Assembly: GCA_964614415.1 (NCBI GenBank)
Contig: CAZTLE010000122.1
Location: forward strand, 1 to 12,232
DNA: 12,232 bases
Source of the DNA: CAZTLE01 sp964614415
Lineage (GTDB): Bacteria; Bacteroidota; Bacteroidia; Flavobacteriales; Flavobacteriaceae
Direction: 5' to 3'
Positions 1 to 6,810 of this stretch are shown in pieces. Both the position numbers and the translations under genes were made by a program. The notes under the pieces are model-generated. The model did not search any database, was not told the origin of the DNA, and was given only the letters and a program-made list of their open reading frames with translations. Each line of letters begins with the position of its first letter. Positions within the stretch are counted from its first letter, which is position 1.

Positions 1-1948
1 TCAGATCAGGATTGCCCAGGGTAATGTCAGCATCAGCATCGTGCAGGAAAAACTCAGAAATACCATCGCCGCCTCCGTCACACACGATGAGCGGTGCAGG
101 CATAGGATTAACCGTTGGCGGAAGATCGATATTGATGTCAAAGCTATCGGTTGCGTAGCAATTAGGGTCCGAATTATTCTCAACACGTACCCAAATGGTC
201 TCGGTTGGAGCATTTGCCGTATGAGGCACCAGCAGTGGGTTGATATCGGCATCGGCATCTGCCAGTGAAGCGTGATAACTAACCGTATAATCAGTAGGCG
301 CCTGACCGTTCAACGCTTCAAGATCTTTCAATGCCGGGAGATCGAAATCAACCATCCCGTCTCCATCGTCATCACAAACGGTAATGTCGGTCATAGGACC
401 GGCTGCTACCGCTGGGAAGTCGATTTGAAACTGCGTCAGGTCAAAGCAGGTATTAGAAACAAGGTCATGTATTCGGACATATATTGTCTGTGATGTTCCT
501 ACGATGGCATGCATGGTAGGGTCGAATATGGCCGCCGTATTATTTTGACTATCTGTTAAGGTCTCAAAGTACAGTACTTCAAAATCGGCAGGACTCTGTG
601 CACCCAATACGACCGGAGTGTTTACGGTTAGGTCGAAAATACCCGTATTGGTTCCGTCATCACATTGAAAAAGATCATTGGCCGGGTTCGCTACAGGCTG
701 TAAGAAGAAGTTGATCTCTATCGCATCACCTCCGGGACAGGTTGGATCGGCCGGATCGATGATCTCCACCGCATAGGTTCCCGAATTGGGTGCAGTTGCG
801 GTAAATGTTGTATTGAAGGGAGCTGCAGGCCCCTGAGAAATTCCATTGTAAAACCACTCATAAGTAAATGTAGGATCATTGGGTGTTGCCGTTCCGTCCA
901 GAGTGATCGGAGTCGTATTGCAGGTATCGATATCCGGGCCGAGATCTACGGTGATATTACCTACTCTGGTTACTACTACCTCGTCGCAAATCTCGAAGGT
1001 CCCGCCTCCTGGAAGGTCATGGATCAAACAAGCAAAGTAAGAAGTAGTGCCCGGAGGTGGGCAAACGTTTAAAGTCAGGGTATTTCCAATAACGGCTCCC
1101 GTGTTGTCTCTCCATTCAAAAGTAGCTGAAGGATCGGGAGCTCCATCGGGAATAAATCGCCAGGTTTCGTTAGTAGCGGTCCAAACCCCTGTATTTCGTC
1201 CGGGTGCTACGGCAAACTCCGTAAGGTTGTTCCCCATTAAACCCAAAGACGCAAGCCCTTCGTTCCAGTCTGTACAGGCCGGTTTATCAATAAGGTTTAC
1301 CTCGATTACGTTCAAAGTTTCATAGAGAACTATCTGCTGAGAGGTCGAAAATCCAGTACAAAGACCCCCAAAATGTTCCACATCGTCAAAATTGAAGACA
1401 AACATTCTATAGGGCGCTGTTCCGGTAACGAAATAATTAATCTGGGCCGGATCCGGATTGATTGACGGATCGAGATCGTGGAAGGCACCAAAAATGGTAT
1501 TAAGCGGAAATGCTGCATTATTTACAGGCAACAGGTCGCCCGGCGCACTATTCCAGGCATTGAATCCATTAGCGAGCGAAATATCGAAACTGATCTGGCC
1601 ATTAGCGGCGATCACGATCTGATTATAACTTACCTGGAAATATTCAAAATCGAAGGGTAGCGTGATTACATCGCTCCATACGTCATCGATTACCAGATTG
1701 GAAGGAGAACCTCCGGTAATGGGTGGTAACGGACAGACAGGTTCCGCAACCACGTAGGAGGACGTCTCCCGAATGGGTTCAACAATAATAGAGGCGTTGA
1801 GATCTGTACACGGGGTAGTACAATCTAAATTAATATCGGCTCCGGCGTCTACTGTGGAACATGATAATTGCGCTGCGGCGTTCTGTGAAGTGAACAACAT
1901 GCATAGCATAGACAACAGGAGAATCGAGGTGGGGTATCTCTTGATCAT
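1..1948 (-). CDS. Large secreted repeat protein, probably type IX-secreted (N-terminal part, runs off left edge)
   Basis: One reading frame is open from an ATG at 1948 (minus strand) to the window edge: 649 residues with no stop, so the C-terminus is missing. Residues 1-26 form a signal peptide (MIKRYP, a hydrophobic core, then NAAA before Gln27). Residues about 85-267 form a beta-rich, aromatic-rich domain (LPFDFEYF, IVIAANGQISFD, IFGAFHDLDP, QQIVLYETLNVIEV, ETWRF) of a kind I recognise from the N-termini of Bacteroidota surface proteins. Two Ig/PKD-like stretches follow (about 268-330 and 334-415). Then comes a tandem repeat whose units start near Cys429, Cys525 and Cys623, each opening with a Cys-Asp-rich motif such as CDDDGDG. 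Such repeats usually precede a type B type IX sorting domain in Flavobacteriia; that domain would lie outside the window and is inferred. It is probably secreted or on the cell surface. Ligand and function are unknown. No convincing promoter was seen upstream. Confidence 0.85.
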   Translation of the reverse strand, partial: MIKRYPTSILLLSMLCMLFTSQNAAAQLSCSTVDAGADINLDCTTPCTDLNASIIVEPIRETSSYVVAEPVCPLPPITGGSPSNLVIDDVWSDVITLPFDFEYFQVSYNQIVIAANGQISFDISLANGFNAWNSAPGDLLPVNNAAFPLNTIFGAFHDLDPSINPDPAQINYFVTGTAPYRMFVFNFDDVEHFGGLCTGFSTSQQIVLYETLNVIEVNLIDKPACTDWNEGLASLGLMGNNLTEFAVAPGRNTGVWTATNETWRFIPDGAPDPSATFEWRDNTGAVIGNTLTLNVCPPPGTTSYFACLIHDLPGGGTFEICDEVVVTRVGNITVDLGPDIDTCNTTPITLDGTATPNDPTFTYEWFYNGISQGPAAPFNTTFTATAPNSGTYAVEIIDPADPTCPGGDAIEINFFLQPVANPANDLFQCDDGTNTGIFDLTVNTPVVLGAQSPADFEVLYFETLTDSQNNTAAIFDPTMHAIVGTSQTIYVRIHDLVSNTCFDLTQFQIDFPAVAAGPMTDITVCDDDGDGMVDFDLPALKDLEALNGQAPTDYTVSYHASLADADADINPLLVPHTANAPTETIWVRVENNSDPNCYATDSFDINIDLPPTVNPMPAPLIVCDGGGDGISEFFLHDADADITLGNPDL

Positions 1949-2031
1949 GGTGATTTAGGTATAGCTTGCGCGAAAATTAAGAAATTTTTATGAAATCGTC
2001 CCGATTTTCGCTGGATTGAGTCCATTTAAAC

Positions 2032-2060
2032 AAAAAAGGGCGTCGTTGATCGACGCCCTC
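2032..2060 (-). terminator. Rho-independent terminator of the small secreted protein gene
   Basis: A perfect 8-bp stem (2038-2045 with 2051-2058, extendable by the 2037/2059 A-T pair) closes a 5-nt loop. Read on the minus strand it is followed by six T (2032-2037). It starts about 20 bases after the stop codon of the 132-residue gene and lies before the large secreted gene, so the two are probably separate transcripts despite sharing a strand. Confidence 0.85.
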
Positions 2061-2078
2061 ATTTTTGTCTAAATTTTA

Positions 2079-2477
2079 CTAGCAATCATTAAAATCGAAG
2101 TCGCTCCAGTCACTCCAGGAGCTTGTTCCGCAGTCACAAAGCGGTCTGATCCGCCATCTGAAGCACAGGGTTCCAACCTCGCTTTCGGTAAGTTCGTAGG
2201 TGGTACCGTTGGGATCTGTTCCCAGGTCGATTCTGTAGATATCATCAACGTTTGGTTGGCAATAGGCCGGAGGGCCACTGCTTTCAATTTGCAATTCCAT
2301 CCTTGTCGGAACACAATTTTGATTAACGATGATCGTCCAGCTGAATTCCACGCTGTCTGACCCAATCCCTGTGATACAGGTAGCAGAGGCACTTACCACA
2401 GCCCCACACGTAGGATTCTGTGCGACGAGCGAATTCGACAAAAAGCCCAAAAAGGCGAATAGCATCAGTTTTTTCAT
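2079..2477 (-). CDS. Small secreted cysteine-rich protein, fibronectin-III-like, with WSDWS motif
   Basis: This 132-residue protein starts at an ATG with an AT-rich upstream region. Residues 1-19 or 1-20 form a clear signal peptide (MKKLMLFAFLGFLSNSLVA, then Gln20). The mature part has eight cysteines (24, 34, 55, 73, 105, 114, 116, 132), an even number that suits disulfides outside the cytoplasm. The pattern of alternating strands (VEFSWTIIV, RMELQIE, YRIDLG, TTYELTE, LCFRWRIRPLC) followed by SSWSDWSDFDF fits one fibronectin-III-like beta sandwich; WSDWS is at residues 121-125. No type IX sorting domain or lipobox is visible, so it is probably periplasmic or released. I do not recognise the family and assign no function. 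It lies upstream of the large secreted gene on the same strand, but a terminator separates them. Confidence 0.82.
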   Translation of the reverse strand: MKKLMLFAFLGFLSNSLVAQNPTCGAVVSASATCITGIGSDSVEFSWTIIVNQNCVPTRMELQIESSGPPAYCQPNVDDIYRIDLGTDPNGTTYELTESEVGTLCFRWRIRPLCDCGTSSWSDWSDFDFNDC

Positions 2478-2517
2478 GATAAAATAGATTAAGGTTATAC
2501 ATCTTCGGGGAGGATAT

Positions 2518-2525
2518 CTAAGATA
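2518..2525 (-). promoter_or_regulatory. Possible -7 box for the small secreted protein gene
   Basis: On the minus strand TATCTTAG lies about 40 bases upstream of the ATG at 2477 and matches the Bacteroidota -7 consensus TAnnTTTG except for one base. No TTG is found at the usual -33 distance, so this is tentative. Confidence 0.3.
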
Positions 2526-2657
2526 AGTATATTTTATGGCATTTGTTAGTACTCTCGGCGACTAAGTTGTTATATATGTAAACAACACATATACCGGACG
2601 TCTGAATACTAACAATATTTTATAATCGTCCATAAAATTCAAAATAAGTTAAATACG

Positions 2658-2665
2658 TATCTTTG
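2658..2665 (+). promoter_or_regulatory. -7 promoter box for folE
   Basis: TATCTTTG matches the Bacteroidota -7 consensus TAnnTTTG exactly. Transcription would begin near 2670, giving a leader of about 32 bases before the ATG at 2702. The box overlaps a possible upstream TTG start at 2663, which argues against that start. No clear -33 TTG was found. Confidence 0.55.
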
Positions 2666-2701
2666 CCCTTTGCATTTATACGTATAGCAGTCATAATTGT
2701 T

Positions 2702-3379
2702 ATGGATCTGGAAAAAGAACTAAGAAAAATCGAAGCTCTGGGAGATGATCACGTTGGTACTTCCACTAATACTCCAATGCGCCCTGATGCCTTTGAATTA
2801 AGCGATATTGAGAAGATTGCTCAAATCAAGGAAGATGTTAAGAGTATCATGCATACGCTGGGTCTCGACCTGACAGATGACAGCCTGAAAGGCACTCCTA
2901 CGCGCGTGGCTAAAATGTTTGTGCAGGAGTTGTTTGCAGGCCTCCACCCCGATCGACGTCCAAAAGCATCAACTTTCGAAAATAAATACAAATACGGTGA
3001 GATGCTTGTTGAGAAGAACATCACGCTGTATTCCACATGTGAGCACCATCTGCTACCCATCGTTGGAAAAGCTCATATCGCTTATATTTCCAATGGAAAA
3101 GTGGTTGGACTCTCCAAGATGAACCGCATCGTGGATTATTTTGCCAAGCGACCTCAGGTTCAGGAGCGACTTACCATGCAGATCGTTGAAGAAATGCAGA
3201 AAGTACTCGGCACTAAAGATGTAGCCTGCGTTATAGATGCCAAGCATTTATGTGTTAATTCCCGAGGAATTCGCGATATTGACAGCAGCACGGTGACCAG
3301 TGAATTCGGTGGTAAGTTCAAGAACATGGATACGCGCAGAGAGTTTCTTGACTACATTAAGCTAGACACCGAGTTTTAG
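2702..3379 (+). CDS. folE: GTP cyclohydrolase I
   Basis: FolE converts GTP to 7,8-dihydroneopterin triphosphate and formate, the first step of tetrahydrofolate and related pterin synthesis in the cytoplasm; the enzyme is a homodecamer. The protein from the ATG at 2702 has 225 residues, close to the family norm. The zinc ligands expected from the E. coli enzyme are present: Cys113 and His116 in STCEHHLLP and Cys184 in KHLCVNSRG. Other family signatures are GTPTRVAKMF (64-73), GKAHIAYI (122-129) and GLSKMNRIVDYFAKRPQVQE (136-155). The frame is open upstream to a TTG at 2663, but that codon lies inside the promoter box and would add residues not typical of the family. It is divergent from the small secreted protein gene and followed by cysS after 97 bases. 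Identification is very secure. Confidence 0.97.
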   Translation: MDLEKELRKIEALGDDHVGTSTNTPMRPDAFELSDIEKIAQIKEDVKSIMHTLGLDLTDDSLKGTPTRVAKMFVQELFAGLHPDRRPKASTFENKYKYGEMLVEKNITLYSTCEHHLLPIVGKAHIAYISNGKVVGLSKMNRIVDYFAKRPQVQERLTMQIVEEMQKVLGTKDVACVIDAKHLCVNSRGIRDIDSSTVTSEFGGKFKNMDTRREFLDYIKLDTEF

Positions 3380-3476
3380 ATTTGGCCCGGAATCCCCCAC
3401 GAAATCACAGCACTAAATAAATTCGACCGGCCTTCGGACATCAGGCTTCGGTCACCAGTTTTGGATACAAACAATT

Positions 3477-4961
3477 ATGAGCCTTTACGAATCACAGGAA
3501 CTCCATATTTACAACTCCCTTACCAAGGAAAAAGAACCTTTTGCCCCCATTAACCCCGGTGCAGTTGGCATGTATGTTTGCGGACCTACCGTATACAGCA
3601 ATGTTCACCTTGGGAATTGTAGAACATTCCTGTCCTTTGACCTGGTCTTCAGATATCTGAAACACCTTGGATACAAAGTACGCTATGTGCGGAACATCAC
3701 CGATGCAGGACACCTGGAAAATGACGGTGAAAGCGGAGATGACCCAATTCTGAAGAAGGCCCGTATTGAGCAATTAGAGCCCATGGAAGTCGTTCAGAAG
3801 TACACGGTCGATTTTCACAATATCATGAATAAGTTCAATGCACTCCCGCCTAGCATTGAACCCACTGCCACAGGTCATATTGTCGAGCAGATAAAGATCG
3901 TTGAGAAGATCATTTCAGAAGGATATGCCTACGAGAAAAACGGATCGGTGTATTTTGATGTACTGAAATTTAATGAGGACAATGCCTATGGAAAACTAAG
4001 TGGCCGACAGTTGGATGATATGGTTACCAACACGCGTGAGTTAGCCGCTCAAAGCGAAAAGAAAAACCCTCAGGACTTTGCCTTGTGGAAAAAAGCGGAA
4101 CCACAACACATTATGCGGTGGCCTTCTCCCTGGAGCGATGGCTTCCCGGGTTGGCATCTTGAGTGTACTGCCATGAGCACCAAGTACCTCGGGAACAACT
4201 TTGACATACACGGAGGTGGTATGGACCTCAAGTTTCCTCACCATGAGTGCGAGATTGCCCAGGCAGAGGCATGTAATCATGAATCTCCGGTGAATGTTTG
4301 GATGCATGCGAACATGCTTACGCTAAATGGTAAAAAGATGGCCAAATCCACCGGAAACAACATACTGCCAGAAGAGCTGTTTACAGGAAATAATAACATA
4401 TTGAGCAAGCCGTTTGCTCCTACTGTGGCCAAGTTCTTTATGTATCAGGCACACTACCGTAGTATTTTGGACTTCTCGAGCGATGCACTGATCGCTTCGG
4501 AAAAAGGATACAATCGCCTTATGGACGCGAATCGGATTCTCCCGGATATTCAGCCGGCGAACGCGAGTAGCTTTGATGTCAAAGAATGGCGCCAATCCTG
4601 CTATGATGCCATGAACGACGATTTTAACAGCCCTATTCTTATAGCACAGCTTTTCGAAGGAGTGAAATACGTACATGCGCTGAAGGAAGGTTCTGAGACA
4701 CTTGCGGCTGCTGACCTTGAATTGATGCAAAAGACCTTTCATGACTTCCTTTTCGACGTACTTGGATTGGTTGATTCCGCTACTGAAAACCAGGATGATG
4801 GCGATAAATTAAGCGGTGCCATTGAGTTGCTTATCAGACTCAGAGATCAGGCGCGCGCCAATAAGGATTTTGCCACCAGCGACCGAATTCGTAATGAGTT
4901 GAAAGAAGTTGGTATTCAGCTTAAGGATGGCAAAGAAGGTACGACCTACTCATTGAGCTAA
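3477..4961 (+). CDS. cysS: Cysteinyl-tRNA synthetase
   Basis: CysS charges tRNA-Cys with cysteine using ATP; it is a cytoplasmic class I aminoacyl-tRNA synthetase. The protein has 494 residues, slightly longer than the 461 of E. coli. The HIGH-type motif appears as HLGN at residues 44-47 (in CGPTVYSNVHLGNCRTF) and the KMSKS loop as KMAKS at 287-291. By spacing, the zinc ligands are Cys35, Cys230, His255 and Glu259 (in GWHLECTAMS and FPHHECEIAQ). The C-terminal part has the expected helical anticodon-side domain, including IRLRDQARANKDFATSDRIR. It starts at an ATG preceded by an AT-rich stretch without a Shine-Dalgarno sequence. No strong promoter is visible in the 97 bases after folE, so either read-through from folE or a weak promoter is possible. 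Nothing unusual was seen. Confidence 0.98.
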   Translation: MSLYESQELHIYNSLTKEKEPFAPINPGAVGMYVCGPTVYSNVHLGNCRTFLSFDLVFRYLKHLGYKVRYVRNITDAGHLENDGESGDDPILKKARIEQLEPMEVVQKYTVDFHNIMNKFNALPPSIEPTATGHIVEQIKIVEKIISEGYAYEKNGSVYFDVLKFNEDNAYGKLSGRQLDDMVTNTRELAAQSEKKNPQDFALWKKAEPQHIMRWPSPWSDGFPGWHLECTAMSTKYLGNNFDIHGGGMDLKFPHHECEIAQAEACNHESPVNVWMHANMLTLNGKKMAKSTGNNILPEELFTGNNNILSKPFAPTVAKFFMYQAHYRSILDFSSDALIASEKGYNRLMDANRILPDIQPANASSFDVKEWRQSCYDAMNDDFNSPILIAQLFEGVKYVHALKEGSETLAAADLELMQKTFHDFLFDVLGLVDSATENQDDGDKLSGAIELLIRLRDQARANKDFATSDRIRNELKEVGIQLKDGKEGTTYSLS

Positions 4962-4984
4962 ATTCCAAATTAAAAATTCCAAAT
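4961..4984 (+). repeat. Short direct repeat after cysS
   Basis: AATTCCAAAT occurs twice, at 4961-4970 and 4975-4984, a period of 14 bases. The first copy uses the last base of the cysS stop codon. It lies in the 53-base gap before yidD. No function is evident. Confidence 0.6.
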
Positions 4985-5014
4985 ACCGGGTTTAGCGGCC
5001 TAAGGGATTTGAAG

Positions 5015-5260
5015 ATGAAGCGCATTCTCACATATCCGTTCATTTTTTTGATTCGCATCTATCAGCGGTTTATTTCTCCTTTGTTTCCTTCGACCTGCCG
5101 ATACCAACCCACCTGTTCTCATTACACCGTTGAAGCCTTGCAAAAGCATGGACTAATTAAGGGAGGCCGACTGTCAATCAAGCGAATTAGCAGCTGTCAT
5201 CCCTGGGGAGGATCGGGGTACGATCCTGTCCCTCCTACTGAAAAAGAAAAGGCCCCATAG
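5015..5260 (+). CDS. yidD: Membrane protein insertion efficiency factor YidD
   Basis: YidD is a small inner-membrane-associated protein that improves insertion of membrane proteins together with the YidC insertase. The protein has 81 residues from the ATG at 5015, in the usual range. The N-terminus is an amphipathic or hydrophobic helix (RILTYPFIFLIRIYQRF). The family core follows: ISPLFPSTCRYQPTCSHYTV, then EALQKHGLIKGG, then SSCHPWGGSGYDPVP, with the three conserved cysteines and the proline-rich end. A TTG two codons upstream (5009) is in frame, but the ATG is preferred. It lies 53 bases after cysS and 55 bases before lgt on the same strand. yidC and rnpA, frequent partners of yidD in other phyla, are not in this window. 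Confidence 0.95.
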   Translation: MKRILTYPFIFLIRIYQRFISPLFPSTCRYQPTCSHYTVEALQKHGLIKGGRLSIKRISSCHPWGGSGYDPVPPTEKEKAP

Positions 5261-5284
5261 CGGGTTATCCCCTCTCCTTTTTGC

Positions 5285-5292
5285 TATATTTA
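5285..5292 (+). promoter_or_regulatory. Possible -7 box for lgt
   Basis: TATATTTA differs from the Bacteroidota -7 consensus TAnnTTTG only in the last base and ends 23 bases before the lgt ATG. No clear -33 element is present, and read-through from yidD is equally possible. Confidence 0.3.
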
Positions 5293-5315
5293 CGCCACCG
5301 AATTAAAATCAACTT

Positions 5316-6242
5316 ATGCAGTTTCTGAGCATTGTATGGAACCCACCGGAAGGAATCGATCTGGGCTTTTTTGTTATTCGTTATTACAGCTTGACCTATG
5401 TAGTGGCCTTTACGATTGGTTATTACATTATGAAGCGTTTCTTTAAGAATGAGAATGTTCCCCTTCAGAAACTGGATAGTCTTTTTATCTATATGGTTCT
5501 GGCCGTGCTCATCGGAGCCCGATTGGGCCATGTGATCTTTTATGAGCCCGAACTTATTGCTCGCGATCCTATTTCGGTGATCTTACCCATTAAAACCAAG
5601 CCGTTTGAGTTTACCGGTTTCACCGGACTGGCGAGTCATGGAGCTGCCATTGGAATTATCATAGCGCTTATTATTTACTACCGAAAGAAGATCATTGATA
5701 AGCCGCTGCTTTGGCTTTTTGATCGCATAATAATCACGGTAGCTATTGGGGGTGCCTTTGTTCGTTTTGGAAACTTTATGAACTCAGAGATCGTTGGCAA
5801 ACCTTCCGGGGATTCACCCTTTGGGGTTAAATTCATCAAGAATGATATAGGCGCGAACGAAGCTATACAGAAGACGGGAATTAAGGATGCCAAGGAGGCC
5901 TATACGGCTATCGCCAATAACCCGGAATACGCCAGTTTACTTGACGCTGTTCCCTATCGACATCCTACCCAGATTTACGAGGCGCTGGGGTATGTAGTGG
6001 CCTTCATTATTCTTTGGTATGTCTATTGGAAAACGGATAAAAAACAGCAGCTCGGTTATCTTTTCGGATTGTTCTTAATACTGCTATGGTCGGTCCGGTT
6101 TATAGTTGAATTCATAAAAGAAGCACAGGTTGAAGAACGTGCCGACTGGTTGCTGAATACAGGACAGTTGCTCAGTATACCTTTCATTATTCTAGGGGTT
6201 TACCTAATGATGCGTTCCTCAAAACATAAAATGGCAGAATGA
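5316..6242 (+). CDS. lgt: Prolipoprotein diacylglyceryl transferase
   Basis: Lgt transfers diacylglycerol from phosphatidylglycerol to the lipobox cysteine of exported prelipoproteins, the first step of lipoprotein maturation in the inner membrane. The 308-residue protein has about seven hydrophobic segments. The Lgt signature is at residues 150-162 (RFGNFMNSEIVGK), with Arg150 and Asn153 matching E. coli Arg143 and Asn146. His108 (in ASHGAAIG) matches His103, and Arg261 and Glu265 (RFIVEF) match Arg239 and Glu243. RHPTQIYEA follows at 215-223. Compared with E. coli there is a longer loop at about 165-212, common in Bacteroidota members. The stop overlaps the start of the downstream lipoprotein gene by four bases (ATGA), so the two are probably translationally coupled. 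Confidence 0.97.
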   Translation: MQFLSIVWNPPEGIDLGFFVIRYYSLTYVVAFTIGYYIMKRFFKNENVPLQKLDSLFIYMVLAVLIGARLGHVIFYEPELIARDPISVILPIKTKPFEFTGFTGLASHGAAIGIIIALIIYYRKKIIDKPLLWLFDRIIITVAIGGAFVRFGNFMNSEIVGKPSGDSPFGVKFIKNDIGANEAIQKTGIKDAKEAYTAIANNPEYASLLDAVPYRHPTQIYEALGYVVAFIILWYVYWKTDKKQQLGYLFGLFLILLWSVRFIVEFIKEAQVEERADWLLNTGQLLSIPFIILGVYLMMRSSKHKMAE

Positions 6243-6724
6243 AAAAATGGATCGTTTCGGCGGCATTGCTAACCGCCGCATGCTCGCTATACAGCTGTAA
6301 GAAGAAAGAGGATAAAGTGCTTACACAAGAGGTCACTTTTTCAAAAGAAGGTGAGCTTTCCCTTAAGAAAGCGACTTCCGATTCGGTCGTGGCCCGATTG
6401 GACATCGAGATTGCCGATGACGCTTATGAACGCCAAACAGGGCTCATGTATCGGGAAGCTATGCAACCCAATGAAGCAATGCTCTTTATCTTTGACGATG
6501 AGATCCCAAGGGCTTTTTACATGAAGAATACCCGTTTCCCTTTGGATATAATCTTCGTGGATGGCGATAGGAAAATTGTGAGCATTCAAAAGAATGCCGA
6601 ACCCAGGAACGAATCTTCACTACCATCTGAGGGCCCCTCCAAATATGTACTTGAGGTGTTGGCCGGACTTAGCGATACCTGGGGGCTTGAAAAGGGAGAC
6701 GTACTGGAATGGACGTCCAACTAA
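6239..6724 (+). CDS. DUF192-family lipoprotein
   Basis: The 161-residue protein starts with MKKWIVSAALLTAACSLYSC. The best lipobox is LYSC, with Cys20 as the lipidated residue; LTAAC at Cys15 is a weaker alternative. After Cys20 comes the charged stretch KKKEDK. Residues about 52-158 match the DUF192 family: ERQTGLMYREAM (64-75), MLFIFDD (81-87), FYMKNTRFPLDIIFVDGD (93-110) and a C-terminal LEVLAG...GLEKGDVLEW. The function of DUF192 proteins is not established, so none is assigned. The start codon lies inside the lgt stop (ATGA overlap), so it is cotranscribed with, and probably translationally coupled to, the enzyme expected to lipidate it. A strong terminator follows 37 bases after the stop. 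Confidence 0.92.
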   Translation: MKKWIVSAALLTAACSLYSCKKKEDKVLTQEVTFSKEGELSLKKATSDSVVARLDIEIADDAYERQTGLMYREAMQPNEAMLFIFDDEIPRAFYMKNTRFPLDIIFVDGDRKIVSIQKNAEPRNESSLPSEGPSKYVLEVLAGLSDTWGLEKGDVLEWTSN

Positions 6725-6760
6725 TTACTAAAAGTACGGCCACATAATAATTGAAGAAAT

Positions 6761-6791
6761 AAAAAAAACCGCTCGAAATCGAGCGGTTTTT
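6761..6791. terminator. Bidirectional terminator between the DUF192 gene and secDF
   Basis: A perfect 7-bp GC-rich stem (6769-6775 with 6780-6786) with the loop AAAT is flanked by eight A on the left (6761-6768) and five T on the right (6787-6791). It therefore gives a T-tract on both strands and can end both the plus-strand lgt unit and the minus-strand secDF unit, which converge here. Confidence 0.9.
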
Positions 6792-6810
6792 CTATATCTG
6801 AATAGAGGGC

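Noticed and set aside
1..1660. Several short open frames on both strands in the first 1.7 kb, suggesting a non-coding or degraded region
   Set aside because: A single minus-strand frame is open throughout from 1948 to the edge, with a signal peptide and repeats. The short frames are its shadows.
2069..2392. A 107-residue minus-strand frame overlapping the small secreted protein
   Set aside because: It uses another frame of the same strand and lacks a signal peptide. The 132-residue frame has a signal peptide, paired cysteines and a terminator placed just after its stop.
2663..2701. Upstream TTG start for folE, adding 13 residues
   Set aside because: The TTG lies within the -7 promoter box, so it would not be in the message from that promoter. 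The ATG at 2702 gives a normal family length.
3425..3453. Hairpin GACCG...CGGTC between folE and cysS as a terminator
   Set aside because: The stem is only 5 bp with a mismatched interior, and no proper T-tract follows.
4323..4742. A 139-residue open frame on the minus strand inside cysS
   Set aside because: It lies opposite conserved CysS sequence and shows no independent coding features.
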